Source: Oceanococcus sp. HetDA_MAG_MS8
Lineage (GTDB): Bacteria > Pseudomonadota > Gammaproteobacteria > Nevskiales > Oceanococcaceae
Length of the DNA stretch: 64,000 nucleotides
Direction: 5' to 3'
NCBI GenBank assembly: GCA_019192445.1
Contig: JAHCMK010000003.1
Span: 248,001 to 312,000, forward strand
This document shows, piece by piece, positions 7,965 to 18,558 of the stretch. The position numbers and the translations under genes are program-made. Every line of letters begins with the position of its first letter. Positions within the stretch are counted from its first letter, which is position 1. A model generated the notes under the pieces. The model did not search any database. It was not told where the DNA came from and saw nothing but the letters and a program-made list of their open reading frames with translations.

Positions 7965-8558
7965 ATGACTGCCCGTCAGGCGCAGGTCTCGCGCCACACC
8001 AGCGAGACACAAATCGACATTGCGATCAATTTAGATGGCGACGGTAGTCGCGAGATAGCCACGGGTGTGCCCTTCTTGGATCATATGTTGGATCAGATTG
8101 CCCGGCATGGTCTGATTAACTTGCAGATCAAAGCCGTCGGCGATCTAGAGATTGATGATCACCATACTGTAGAAGATACGGGAATCACTCTAGGGCAGGC
8201 TTTTGCTAAGGCCTGGGGCGACAAGCGCGGCTTGACTCGTTACGGCGCCGCGACCATTCCTTTGGACGAGGCCTTATCGAGCGTCGTGGTGGATTTGTCG
8301 GGGCGGCCCGGTTTATTTATGGAAGTGGAATGGCCGCGGGCGCGGATTGGAAACTTTGATGTGGACTTGCTGCGTGAGTTCTTTCAAGGTTTCGTCAACC
8401 ACGCTGCCGTCACTGTGCATATTGATAACCTGAAAGGCATCAACGCCCACCACGTGGCCGAAACCATCTTTAAGGCCTTCGGCCGCGCCCTGCGGCAAGC
8501 TGTCACGCCGGACCCACGTCAGCGTGATGCCATCCCCTCCACTAAGGGCAGTTTGTAG
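7965..8558 (+). CDS. hisB: Imidazoleglycerol-phosphate dehydratase
   Basis: Catalyses the sixth step of histidine synthesis, imidazoleglycerol phosphate to imidazole-acetol phosphate. Manganese-binding motifs are present: [30 protein letters not shown] and [18 protein letters not shown]. At 197 aa it is the monofunctional form, without the histidinol phosphatase domain found in enteric HisB. It is the first gene of hisBHAF-hisIE. hisG, hisD and hisC are not in the window, so the pathway is split between loci, as in pseudomonads. Confidence 0.97.
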   Translation: MTARQAQVSRHTSETQIDIAINLDGDGSREIATGVPFLDHMLDQIARHGLINLQIKAVGDLEIDDHHTVEDTGITLGQAFAKAWGDKRGLTRYGAATIPLDEALSSVVVDLSGRPGLFMEVEWPRARIGNFDVDLLREFFQGFVNHAAVTVHIDNLKGINAHHVAETIFKAFGRALRQAVTPDPRQRDAIPSTKGSL

Positions 8559-8607
8559 CGTTTTTATCGCTAGCGCCCCACACATGCAAAGCGAGTAAGC
8601 CAACGTC

Positions 8608-9258
8608 ATGGCCACTATCGGCATCATCGACTACGGAATGGGTAACCTCCACTCGTTAACACGTGCTTTGGAGCGTGTTGCTCCTGATCGGCGCGTGGAG
8701 TTGAGCTACGACCCCGACCGCCTGGCCAAGGCGGATCGCTTGGTCCTCCCCGGTGTTGGTGGTGTACGCCATTGCATGGCCGAGCTGGAGCGCTTAGAGC
8801 TCACCGATTTTGTCCGCGAGCGGCTAGGCGAAGTTCCCTTAATGGGAATTTGCCTGGGTATGCAGGTGCTCTTGGAGTACAGCGAAGAAAACAATGGTGT
8901 CGACGCTCTTGGTGTGTTTCCAGGGCGTGTTTGCCGTTTTCCCGAGCCGCCACCGCTTGCACCTGGGCAGGAATTCCGACGCAAGGTTCCGCACATGGGT
9001 TGGAATCGGGTTCATTTCGAGCGCGAACACCCTTTGCTGCGCGGTATTGATCAGGACAGCTGGTTTTATTTCGTGCACAGCTACTTTGCGCGCCCCCGGT
9101 ACGAAGAACATGTACTCGGGAACACCGAATACGGCGACCGCTTTTGTAGCGTTTTGATTCGTGACCGGGTCTTCGCCACGCAGTTTCACCCTGAAAAGAG
9201 TGGGCGTGCCGGGTTGCAGATGTTGGTGAACTTTGTGAATTGGGATGGGGACGCATGA
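8608..9258 (+). CDS. hisH: Imidazole glycerol phosphate synthase, glutaminase subunit
   Basis: Class I glutamine amidotransferase subunit that supplies ammonia to HisF. The nucleophile Cys is in [16 protein letters not shown], and the His-Glu pair is in [22 protein letters not shown] at the N-terminus is typical. 216 aa is normal. It starts 49 bases after hisB, and its stop overlaps the hisA start (ATGA). Confidence 0.96.
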   Translation: MATIGIIDYGMGNLHSLTRALERVAPDRRVELSYDPDRLAKADRLVLPGVGGVRHCMAELERLELTDFVRERLGEVPLMGICLGMQVLLEYSEENNGVDALGVFPGRVCRFPEPPPLAPGQEFRRKVPHMGWNRVHFEREHPLLRGIDQDSWFYFVHSYFARPRYEEHVLGNTEYGDRFCSVLIRDRVFATQFHPEKSGRAGLQMLVNFVNWDGDA

Positions 9259-9998
9259 GCATGCTGTTGATTCCAGCGATTGATATCAAGAACGGTGAAT
9301 GTGTACGCCTGCGACAAGGGCGTATGGACGATGTCACAGTCTTCGACGCCGACCCGGTCAAAATGGCCCAGAAGTGGTTGGATGCGGGCGCGCAGCGTCT
9401 GCATGTAGTGGACTTGGACGGTGCTGCAAAAGGCGAGCCTGTGAATTTGTCGGCGCTGAGCAAAATCTGCGAAGCCGCTGGCGATATTCCGGTTCAGGTT
9501 GGCGGTGGCATTCGCGAAGAGGATGACGTGGAAGCGCTGCTGGATGCTGGCGCCAGTTACGTGATTATTGGGACCCGTGCCGTGACCGCCCCACATTTTG
9601 TGGGCGACATTTGTGTGGAGTTTCCTGGCCGGGTCATCGTTGGGCTCGATGCCAAAGACGGCAAGGTCGCCACCGAGGGCTGGTCTAAGCTCAGCCAGCA
9701 CGACGTTGTCGATCTTGCCCAACATTTCGAGCAGGATGGGGTTGAGGCCATTGTGTTCACCGACATCGCCAAAGACGGGATGATGGAGGGGATCAACATG
9801 GAAGCCACCCGTGAACTGGCGCAGAGCATCGCCATTCCGGTGATCCTGTCGGGCGGCGTGAGCCGTATCGAAGATATCGATACGCTGATGCAGCTCAAAG
9901 ATGATGGCGTCATGGGGGCCATCATTGGTCGTGCGCTCTATGAGGGGGCATTGGACCTGGAGCAATGTCAGAAGCGCTTGCAGGAGTCGGCCGGATGA
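9255..9998 (+). CDS. hisA: ProFAR isomerase HisA
   Basis: TIM-barrel isomerase converting ProFAR to PRFAR in histidine synthesis. [20 protein letters not shown] with the catalytic Asp, the QVGGGIRE phosphate loop, [14 protein letters not shown], and ILSGGVS are all present. The ATG at 9255 overlaps the hisH stop; an earlier in-frame ATG at 9240 would extend into hisH and is not needed. The gene ends in an ATGA overlap with hisF. 247 aa is standard. Confidence 0.96.
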   Translation: MSMLLIPAIDIKNGECVRLRQGRMDDVTVFDADPVKMAQKWLDAGAQRLHVVDLDGAAKGEPVNLSALSKICEAAGDIPVQVGGGIREEDDVEALLDAGASYVIIGTRAVTAPHFVGDICVEFPGRVIVGLDAKDGKVATEGWSKLSQHDVVDLAQHFEQDGVEAIVFTDIAKDGMMEGINMEATRELAQSIAIPVILSGGVSRIEDIDTLMQLKDDGVMGAIIGRALYEGALDLEQCQKRLQESAG

Positions 9999-10768
9999 GT
10001 CTGGCTCGGCGCATCATTCCCTGCCTGGACATTAACCGTGGCCGGGTCGTTAAAGGGGTGAAGTTCGAAGACATTCGCGACGCCGGTGATCCTGTTGAAA
10101 TTGCTCGCCGCTATGACGCTGAAGGCGCGGATGAGCTGGTATTCCTGGACATCACCGCAAGTTCTGAGCGGCGTGAAACTCTCTACCCCGTGGTGGAGCA
10201 GGTTGCCTCTGAGATCAGCATCCCGCTCACCGTCGGTGGCGGCGTGCGTACACCGAACGATGTCCGTCGTTTGCTGCGTAGCGGAGCCGACAAGGTCTCC
10301 ATCAACACAGCCGCAGTGGAAAACCCCGAAGTGGTGCGTGAAGCCTCGGATCTCTATGGCAAGCAATGCATCGTGGTTGCGATAGACGCCAAACGTGTGA
10401 ACCGGCGTAAGGAAGCGCCTCGCTGGCATGTCTTCACCCACGGCGGGCGTAAAGACGCGGGCTTGGATGCGGTGGAATGGGCGCAGCGCATGGTAGAAGA
10501 GGGGGCCGGCGAACTGCTTTTGACCAGCATGGACCGTGATGGGACGCGCAGCGGCTTCGATCTAGAACTCACGCGGGCGATTAGCGATGCCGTGACCGTG
10601 CCCATTATTGCCTCGGGCGGCGTAGGACGCCTGGAAGACCTTGAGGATGGGCTTGCGGTGGGCAAGGCCGATGCCGTGTTAGCTGCGTCCATCTTCCATT
10701 TTCGCGAATACAGCGTGCACGACGCTAAGGCCTATTTGCAGGGGCGTGGTATTGAGGTGCGTCTGTGA
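9995..10768 (+). CDS. hisF: Imidazole glycerol phosphate synthase, cyclase subunit
   Basis: TIM-barrel cyclase partner of HisH. It begins [24 protein letters not shown], with the catalytic Asp in CLDI and a second Asp in [24 protein letters not shown] and IIASGGVG are the phosphate-binding loops. The ATG at 9995 overlaps the hisA stop; an upstream in-frame ATG at 9965 is inside hisA. Its stop overlaps the GTG of hisIE. 257 aa is standard. Confidence 0.97.
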   Translation: MSLARRIIPCLDINRGRVVKGVKFEDIRDAGDPVEIARRYDAEGADELVFLDITASSERRETLYPVVEQVASEISIPLTVGGGVRTPNDVRRLLRSGADKVSINTAAVENPEVVREASDLYGKQCIVVAIDAKRVNRRKEAPRWHVFTHGGRKDAGLDAVEWAQRMVEEGAGELLLTSMDRDGTRSGFDLELTRAISDAVTVPIIASGGVGRLEDLEDGLAVGKADAVLAASIFHFREYSVHDAKAYLQGRGIEVRL

Positions 10769-11442
10769 GTGAAGCCCTCACCGAAGCCGTGCGTTGGAAT
10801 GAGCAAGGTTTGGTGAGCGCCATTGTGCAGCACGCGCGCACCGGCGTTGTGCTGATGCAGGCCTGGATGAATCGCGAAGCCTTGGAGCAAACCCAGCAAA
10901 CTCAGCGGGCGACCTTTTGGTCCCGCTCGCGGCAAAGCTTGTGGGTCAAGGGCGAAACCTCCGGGAATACCTTGCAGGTCCGTGAATTATTTCTCGACTG
11001 TGACGGTGATAGTTTGCTGGTATTGGCCGATCCCGCAGGGCCGGCGTGTCATACCGGGGCCCGAGATTGTTTTTACCGCCGAGTGAACGAGCAGGGACTT
11101 TTGGTTGAGGACCGTATGGCAGCTCCAACGGAGCTGGCGCGACTGGAGCAGACGGTGTCTTCCCGGCGCGGTCAGCCTGCCGACAGCAGCTATGTGGCCA
11201 GTTTGCTGAGCAAGGGGCGGGAGAAAATCCTGCAAAAAGTGGGCGAAGAGGCGGTGGAAACCATCTTGGCGGCCAGCGCCGGCGACCGGGATCGAGTGAT
11301 TTCTGAAGCCGCTGATCTGCTATTTCACCTAATCGTCGCATTCGAGGAGCAAACTATTGCTTTGGACGACGTCCAGGCCGAGCTGGCCCGGCGTGCTGGA
11401 GTATCTGGGCTGGTTGAAAAAGCGGCTCGCAAGGAGAACTGA
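10765..11442 (+). CDS. hisIE: Bifunctional PR-AMP cyclohydrolase / PR-ATP pyrophosphatase
   Basis: Fusion of two histidine enzymes. The HisI part (about residues 1-110) has [28 protein letters not shown], the Asp-rich DCDGDSLLV site and the [14 protein letters not shown] zinc and metal Cys residues. The HisE part (about 120-210) has [24 protein letters not shown] and [11 protein letters not shown]. It starts at GTG overlapping the hisF stop (GTGA). The fused form differs from the separate hisI and hisE of Pseudomonas although the following tatABC order is shared. Confidence 0.95.
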   Translation: MSEALTEAVRWNEQGLVSAIVQHARTGVVLMQAWMNREALEQTQQTQRATFWSRSRQSLWVKGETSGNTLQVRELFLDCDGDSLLVLADPAGPACHTGARDCFYRRVNEQGLLVEDRMAAPTELARLEQTVSSRRGQPADSSYVASLLSKGREKILQKVGEEAVETILAASAGDRDRVISEAADLLFHLIVAFEEQTIALDDVQAELARRAGVSGLVEKAARKEN

Positions 11443-11447
11443 TTGTT

Positions 11448-11717
11448 ATGGGACTCAGTGGAATAAGTGTGTGGCAGCTGCTGATCGTGTTGGCGATTGT
11501 GGTGCTGCTGTTTGGAACCAAAAAGCTGCGCACCTTGGGTGGTGATTTGGGCTCGGCCGTCAAGAGCTTCAAGGGCGCCATGAAAGACGGCGAGGACGGC
11601 AAGTCTGAAGACACTCTGCAGGCCGACAGCGACGCTGATGCACAGCCAGAGTCTTTGCGCGAAGATGCGGCTGAGTCCAGCCAAAGTGCGGAAACCAAGA
11701 CCAAAGATCGGGTCTGA
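11448..11717 (+). CDS. tatA: Twin-arginine translocase subunit TatA
   Basis: Pore-forming subunit of the Tat exporter of folded proteins. One N-terminal membrane helix (about residues 6-23), the FG hinge in [26 protein letters not shown], then an amphipathic helix and an acidic, low-complexity C-terminus. 89 aa. Only five bases separate it from hisIE, so it is probably co-transcribed with the his genes. Confidence 0.94.
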   Translation: MGLSGISVWQLLIVLAIVVLLFGTKKLRTLGGDLGSAVKSFKGAMKDGEDGKSEDTLQADSDADAQPESLREDAAESSQSAETKTKDRV

Positions 11718-11741
11718 TCACACGGCGCTGCGACAGATCTT

Positions 11742-12017
11742 ATGTTTGATATCGGCTTTGCCGAATTACTGCTGCTATTCCTCCTGGCCCTGTTGGTCTT
11801 AGGACCGGAGCGCCTGCCCAAGGCGGCGCGCACCATGGGCTATTGGATGGGGCGGGCGCGCAGTTATATGCGTCAGATGACCACGGAGCTTGAGCGCGAA
11901 GTGCAACAGGCCGAAATCCGTGAGCAAATTGAAAAGACCCGGCAGGCCCTGAATGCCCAAGTCAAACTAGATGGCGATGAGTCCACAAAACCCTCCGGGC
12001 AAGAACCAAAAACCTGA
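11742..12017 (+). CDS. tatB: Tat translocase subunit TatB
   Basis: Substrate-receptor subunit of the Tat system. [30 protein letters not shown] is the TatB signature, with a conserved Glu in the membrane helix and GPERLP at the hinge, followed by a charged helix. At 91 aa it is shorter than enteric TatB (about 170 aa), with the C-terminal tail missing. Its 3' end overlaps the predicted tatC start by 47 bases. Confidence 0.93.
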   Translation: MFDIGFAELLLLFLLALLVLGPERLPKAARTMGYWMGRARSYMRQMTTELEREVQQAEIREQIEKTRQALNAQVKLDGDESTKPSGQEPKT

Positions 12018-12774
12018 GCCGGCGGCTGAGCAGCCGCTGATTGAACATCTGCTGGAGCTGCGTAATCGGCTGCTGCGGGTGGTTTTGGGCGTGATCGTCT
12101 GCTTGGTGCCTCTGCTGCCTTTTGCCCAGGAGATATTTGGCGTTCTGGCTGACCCTTTATTGGCCGTTATGCCAGAGGGCACTAGCCTCATTGCCACGCA
12201 AGTCGCGTCGCCTTTCCTCACCCCCTTCAAACTGGCCTTGCTGCTGAGTTTGGTCGTGTCTATGCCCTGGACCCTATGGCAGATCTGGGCCTTTGTGGCT
12301 CCTGGCTTATACGCGCACGAGCGACGTTTTGCGGTTCCCTTGCTGGCGTCGAGCACCTTGCTGTTCTACCTGGGGATGGCTTTTGCCTACTTTGTGGTAT
12401 TCCCACTGATTTTCGGCTTCTTCGTCTCGGTGGCCCCTGAAGGAGTCGCGGTGATGACAGATATTGGGAGTTATCTGGATTTCGTCATCATGTTGTTTTT
12501 AGCCTTTGGCGCGGCCTTCGAGGTGCCGGTGGCCATTGTGCTCATGGTGCGTACCGGTATCACCACGCCTGGCGCCTTGCGCGAGAAGCGTCCCTACATC
12601 CTCGTAGCCGCCTTCACCGTCGGCATGCTGCTCACTCCACCCGATGTGATCTCGCAAACGCTGCTGGCGTTGCCGGTGTATGTGCTCTACGAATTCGGCA
12701 TTATTGCGGCGCGTTGGATGGTGCCGGGCTCGGCCGAGGTCGATGCCCAGCGCAAAGCGGGCAAGCTGGGCTAG
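11971..12774 (+). CDS. tatC: Tat translocase subunit TatC
   Basis: Six-helix membrane protein that binds twin-arginine signal peptides with Tat[17 protein letters not shown] near the N-terminus is the TatC hallmark with conserved Glu residues, and [14 protein letters not shown] follows the third helix region. The start at 11971 lies within tatB; a second in-frame ATG at 11977 is equally possible. 267 aa is normal. Last gene of the his-tat unit, convergent with aroE. Confidence 0.96.
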   Translation: MAMSPQNPPGKNQKPEPAAEQPLIEHLLELRNRLLRVVLGVIVCLVPLLPFAQEIFGVLADPLLAVMPEGTSLIATQVASPFLTPFKLALLLSLVVSMPWTLWQIWAFVAPGLYAHERRFAVPLLASSTLLFYLGMAFAYFVVFPLIFGFFVSVAPEGVAVMTDIGSYLDFVIMLFLAFGAAFEVPVAIVLMVRTGITTPGALREKRPYILVAAFTVGMLLTPPDVISQTLLALPVYVLYEFGIIAARWMVPGSAEVDAQRKAGKLG

Positions 12775-12889
12775 CCCGCTGGTCGTAAAGCGCGACCGAG
12801 GCTGCCAAGCCGGATGACAGCCGCTGCGTACGCAGACTGAGTAAAGCCCTGAGGTGCTGGCTCAGCGGGGCATCCAGAGCTGTTATGTC

Positions 12890-14844
<1,955 letters not shown>

Positions 14845-14883
14845 TTATGGTGAGGGCCTCAATGCCGCCGCCCCGGAGACCGC

Positions 14884-15846
14884 ATGCGCGATACTTTGCC
14901 GCACCTGCAACCCAGCAGCTTTCCTGCCATTACGCGCCGGACGCTGCATACCTTGCAGATGAATTTGGGCTATCTGTGCAATCAGGCCTGCTTGCATTGC
15001 CACGTGAACGCCAGCCCCAAGCGCAAGGAGTTGATGGACTGGGAGACCATGCAAGCCGCATTAGCTCTTCTTGACCATCATCTGGTACGGCAATTAGACC
15101 TGACCGGCGGTGCGCCGGAAATGAACCCGCACTTTCGCGACCTGATTCGGGCGGCTCGCGAGTACGAGGTGCATTGCATCGACCGCTGTAATCTCACCAT
15201 TTTCGAAGAGCCAGGCTATGCCTGGGTGGCTGAATTTCTGGCCGAGCAGCAAGTGGAGGTGGTGGCCTCGCTGCCGTGTTATCTCGAAGATAATGTGGAT
15301 GCTCAGCGTGGCAGTGGTGTTTTTCGAGCCTCACTGGCCGGGCTCCGCCGTCTCAACGATATGGGCTATGGCCAGGAGGGCTCCGGGCTGACGCTCACAT
15401 TGGTATACAACCCGCAGGGACCCAGTTTGCCGCCGCCGCAGGCCGCTTTAGAGGCCGACTACAAAGCTCACTTGCAGAGTCAATATGGCATCGTGTTCAG
15501 CCAGTTATTTGCACTCACTAATATGCCGATCCAGCGCTTTGGCTCCACCTTGTTATCCCGCGGAGAGTTCGATGCTTATCTGGCATTGCTACGCGATAGT
15601 TATCGCCCGGAAAACCTGGAGGGGGTGATGTGCCGGGACATGCTCAGTGTGGACTGGCAGGGCTATGTGTATGACTGCGACTTTAATCAAATGCTGGGCC
15701 TGGAGCTGGGGGCAGCGCGTGGCCGGCGTTGGCATCTGCAGGATCTGCAGCAGGCAGAACTGGCTGGCCAACCCATTACCACAGCAGAGCATTGCTATGG
15801 CTGTACCGCGGGGCAGGGCTCCAGTTGTGGTGGCGCGCTGAAGTAG
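14884..15846 (+). CDS. arsS: ArsS-like radical SAM protein (arsenosugar synthesis family)
   Basis: 320-aa radical SAM enzyme of the ArsS/DUF3641 family. The cluster-binding CxxxCxxC motif is CNQACLHCH at about residues 35-43; LDLTGGAPEMNPHFRDL follows, and the C-terminal domain ends in HCYGCTAGQGSSCGGALK, the family hallmark with extra Cys residues. The family is named for arsenosugar formation, where it is thought to add an adenosyl-derived sugar to methylated arsenic made by ArsM. No arsM or other ars gene is in the window, so the arsenic role is from family only. Some relatives use selenocysteine; here all these positions are Cys. Confidence 0.88.
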   Translation: MRDTLPHLQPSSFPAITRRTLHTLQMNLGYLCNQACLHCHVNASPKRKELMDWETMQAALALLDHHLVRQLDLTGGAPEMNPHFRDLIRAAREYEVHCIDRCNLTIFEEPGYAWVAEFLAEQQVEVVASLPCYLEDNVDAQRGSGVFRASLAGLRRLNDMGYGQEGSGLTLTLVYNPQGPSLPPPQAALEADYKAHLQSQYGIVFSQLFALTNMPIQRFGSTLLSRGEFDAYLALLRDSYRPENLEGVMCRDMLSVDWQGYVYDCDFNQMLGLELGAARGRRWHLQDLQQAELAGQPITTAEHCYGCTAGQGSSCGGALK

Positions 15847-15871
15847 ATCCAACCTTCAAGGCTTTAAACCG

Positions 15872-16855
15872 ATGATGAAGCTTGTGCGTGCTCTGCTGAG
15901 CCTGACGCTGCTGCTCATGGCGGCCATCTTGGTCCTATGGCACTGGCCGAGCAGTAAAAGTCACTACGCCGACGCGCTGCTCCAGCCTCAGTCCCCCCGC
16001 TCTGCAACGGGTCTGACGATGGCCTGGGGCGGCGTCTCATCCCTGCTCCTCACCGACGGCCAGACGACCCTGGCCATAGACCCGTTTTACAGCCGCCCTG
16101 AGGGCCTGGTGAAGCTGGCTCTGAACCAAGCCATGCAGCCGGATCCCGAGGCCATCGCAGCGGGGTTGGCGCGCGCGGGTATGACCGATGTGGATGCGGT
16201 ATTGGTCTCGCATGCCCATTACGATCACTCTATGGACGCGGGAGTTATGGCCCAGCGCTACGCCGCAAAGCTCTATGGCGGGCCTTCCGTGATGCGCATA
16301 GGCGAGGGCGCAGGCCTGGCTGCGGAGCAGCAGATTCGCGTGCGGCCGGAGCAGACCTACGCCGTCGGCGATTTTCGGCTGCGTTTCATCCCCAGCGCTC
16401 ACGCCGGGGCTACGGGAGGTTACCCCAGCGGCGACATCGAGCAGCCTCTGGTCCCCCCACAAGGCTATGCCGCCTACAAGCTGGGACAAGTGTGGAGCAT
16501 TCTCATTGAACACCCGCATGGAACGATCCTGCACCATGGCAGTGCTGGCTTTATCCCCGGCCGTTTGGCGGCAGCGGCCATCAACGCTGATGTGCTTTTG
16601 CTTGGGGTCGCACTCGTCGAGGACTGGACCAGCTACCTGCGTGAAGTGGTCGACGCCAGCGGCGCTCACACGCTGATCCCCTTGCACTGGGATAACTTCC
16701 TGGAACCCTTCGGACCGCAGGTGCGCCCCATGCCCCTGGTCGTAGACCTGCCGCAGTTTTTCCAAGTGATGCGACAGCAAAGGCCGCAGCTGCGCATTGC
16801 TACCCTGCCGGCAGGTGACCCCGTCCTCGTTCCCATCGCATCCCCGCATGACTAG
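15872..16855 (+). CDS. Membrane-anchored metallo-beta-lactamase-fold hydrolase
   Basis: 327-aa protein with an N-terminal hydrophobic helix (residues 3-24), probably a membrane anchor facing the periplasm. It has the MBL metal motif SHAHYDHSMD (HxHxDH), later His residues in ILHHGSAGF, and Asp/His in LIPLHWDNF. This resembles the UlaG / NAPE-PLD-like branch of the fold. The substrate is unknown. It starts 25 bases after arsS on the same strand, so the two may be co-transcribed, but nothing in the sequence links their functions. Confidence 0.85.
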   Translation: MMKLVRALLSLTLLLMAAILVLWHWPSSKSHYADALLQPQSPRSATGLTMAWGGVSSLLLTDGQTTLAIDPFYSRPEGLVKLALNQAMQPDPEAIAAGLARAGMTDVDAVLVSHAHYDHSMDAGVMAQRYAAKLYGGPSVMRIGEGAGLAAEQQIRVRPEQTYAVGDFRLRFIPSAHAGATGGYPSGDIEQPLVPPQGYAAYKLGQVWSILIEHPHGTILHHGSAGFIPGRLAAAAINADVLLLGVALVEDWTSYLREVVDASGAHTLIPLHWDNFLEPFGPQVRPMPLVVDLPQFFQVMRQQRPQLRIATLPAGDPVLVPIASPHD

Positions 16856-17172
16856 GACTCCCCTAGCGCAGCTGCGAGTTTCTTATATTGGCCCGGAGTG
16901 GGCCCTCATAGTCCATCTGAGATTCGCTCTCAGACCCGTCTTCGACTAGAGTCCGGGTGACTCGCATGGCATATCACTGCCCTGTGCTTTGGAGGGAAAC
17001 ATCGTCTGATGCGGCACAACCATTTTTACCGTTGGAGCGCTTTCACCCCGTCCTCAATCCAGGGCGCGGGTTGTTGGCCGCTTGTATTGCTTCACCTTCA
17101 CCACAAAGCTCCATGTCGAAGCAGTATGGGGATTCAGGGGCCTACACAGACAATGGTGATGGTGGCCGCGTC
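16856..17172. other. Intergenic region before sbtA
   Basis: 317 bases between the MBL gene and the chosen sbtA start. An open frame continues upstream in the sbtA frame to 16957 but its translation has no hydrophobic or family character, so it is treated as leader. GGCCC...GGGCC inverted words near 16891-16905 could form a short hairpin. I see no convincing promoter. Confidence 0.4.
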
Positions 17173-18186
17173 ATGACCAGTGTTTTTCTGACCAACCTCA
17201 CATCGCCTCCGCTGTTGTGCTTTTTTCTCGGCCTCTTCGCGGCTTTGGCGCGCTCCGATTTAGACATTCCCAACCCCGTTGCCAGAGCTGTCTCCTTGTA
17301 TTTGCTCTTTGCGATTGGCTTCAAAGGTGGCGTTGCCCTCTCCGGCAGCGGGTTGTCTAGCGAGGTATTGGTGGCGCTGGGCGCGGCATTGATGCTTGCC
17401 GCCGTTGTACCCGTTTATGTGTTCTTTATCGTCCGCCGTTTCGTCTCCAGCGAGAATGCCGCAGCGATTGCTGCCACCTATGGGTCCATCAGTGCAGTGA
17501 CCTTCGTGACCGCGACCAACTACCTTGACAGTCTGTCGGTGCCATGGGGAGGCTACTTCGTTGCCGCGATGGCGCTGATGGAGGCTCCGGCAATTGCTGT
17601 GGGGTTGTATCTCTACCGGCGTGCCAATGCCGCTAGTCGGCCTGCGCAAAGTCCTGAGCAGTTGTCGGCTGGAGGCATCTTGCATGAGGCCCTGCTCAAC
17701 GGATCAGTCGTGCTGATTCTGGGGGCCTTAGTCATCGGCTGGCTGAGTGGCGAGGACGGCATGGCGCAGCTCAAGCCTTTCGTCAAAGCGCCATTTGTGG
17801 GGATGCTGTGCATCTTTTTGTTGGATATGGGCTTGGTCGCGGCGCGGCGCCTGAAAGATGTGCTGCAGCCTGTCAAAGGTGCGCGACCGTTGTCACCGGC
17901 GCTCCTGGTTGTCTTTGCCATTGGACTGGCGCTTATCAACGGTAGTGTGGCCTTGACTGTGGCTACACTGGCTGGTTTGCCAGAAGGGGATGCCCTGTTA
18001 CTGACTATTCTTGGGGCAAGTGCATCCTATATTGCGGTACCGGCAGCTATGCGGCTTGCTCTACCCGCAGCCAATCCGGGGATGTATCTCACGATGGCTC
18101 TTGCGATTACCTTCCCCTTTAATATTCTGGTCGGCATTCCGTTATTTCATCATGCGATCCGCTTAGTTTCGGGCGCCGTGAGTTAG
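17173..18186 (+). CDS. sbtA: SbtA-family sodium-dependent bicarbonate transporter
   Basis: 337-aa integral membrane protein with about ten hydrophobic segments, of the SBT/DUF897 family. The signature stretch LLFAIGFKGGVAL, ATYGSISAVTFVTA in the middle and LGASASYIAVPAAMRLALPAANPG near the end are characteristic. In cyanobacteria SbtA imports bicarbonate with sodium; in this heterotroph-like context it may feed carboxylases. The start at 17173 (MTSVFLTNLTSPP) is chosen because the family begins there. The next gene, 21 bases on, encodes its PII-like partner. Confidence 0.9.
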   Translation: MTSVFLTNLTSPPLLCFFLGLFAALARSDLDIPNPVARAVSLYLLFAIGFKGGVALSGSGLSSEVLVALGAALMLAAVVPVYVFFIVRRFVSSENAAAIAATYGSISAVTFVTATNYLDSLSVPWGGYFVAAMALMEAPAIAVGLYLYRRANAASRPAQSPEQLSAGGILHEALLNGSVVLILGALVIGWLSGEDGMAQLKPFVKAPFVGMLCIFLLDMGLVAARRLKDVLQPVKGARPLSPALLVVFAIGLALINGSVALTVATLAGLPEGDALLLTILGASASYIAVPAAMRLALPAANPGMYLTMALAITFPFNILVGIPLFHHAIRLVSGAVS

Positions 18187-18207
18187 GCCTGAGGAGAATT
18201 TCGTACC

Positions 18208-18501
18208 ATGCTCAAGCCCTGCAAACGCATCGAAATTGTGATTGAGCGCTCCCAGCAGCGCAGCATTGCCGATGCCCTAGAGGCCTTATCGGTGAGTGGC
18301 TACACCGTCATCTTCAATGCCGGCGGCTGTGGCGATCGGGGGCCGCGTCGAGCCGACGATGTCACGGATACCGATGAAAATTGCGTGTTCATCATTGCCA
18401 CCGATCAAGAGGCGATGGTCACTGCTATCGTGACGATGGTGCAACCGCTACTCAAGCGTTTTGGTGGACTCTGCCTTGTGACCGAGGGGCAGTGGCTTTA
18501 A
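18208..18501 (+). CDS. SbtB-like PII-family regulator
   Basis: 97-aa protein with the ferredoxin-like PII fold pattern, KRIEIVIERSQQRSIADALEALSVSGYTV, a T-loop rich in Gly, Arg and Asp (GGCGDRGPRRADDV), and a second half ending GGLCLVTEGQWL. SbtB proteins bind adenyl nucleotides (cAMP, AMP, ADP, ATP) and gate SbtA. Adjacent position right after sbtA supports this pairing. The C-terminal CGPEGC redox loop of cyanobacterial SbtB is absent, so regulation by that switch is not expected. A GAGGAGAA ribosome site precedes the ATG. Confidence 0.85.
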   Translation: MLKPCKRIEIVIERSQQRSIADALEALSVSGYTVIFNAGGCGDRGPRRADDVTDTDENCVFIIATDQEAMVTAIVTMVQPLLKRFGGLCLVTEGQWL

Positions 18502-18558
18502 GTTGGTATTCGCAACTGCCTCGTGTTGATAAGGAGATCCTTAGCGCAGAGCGCTTTA

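Noticed and set aside
16037-16849. 270-aa open frame opposite the MBL gene
   Set aside because: Antisense to a gene with clear motifs; its own translation has no family character. The same holds for the long frames opposite the TonB receptor (51372-52253) and the antiporter (58724-59674).
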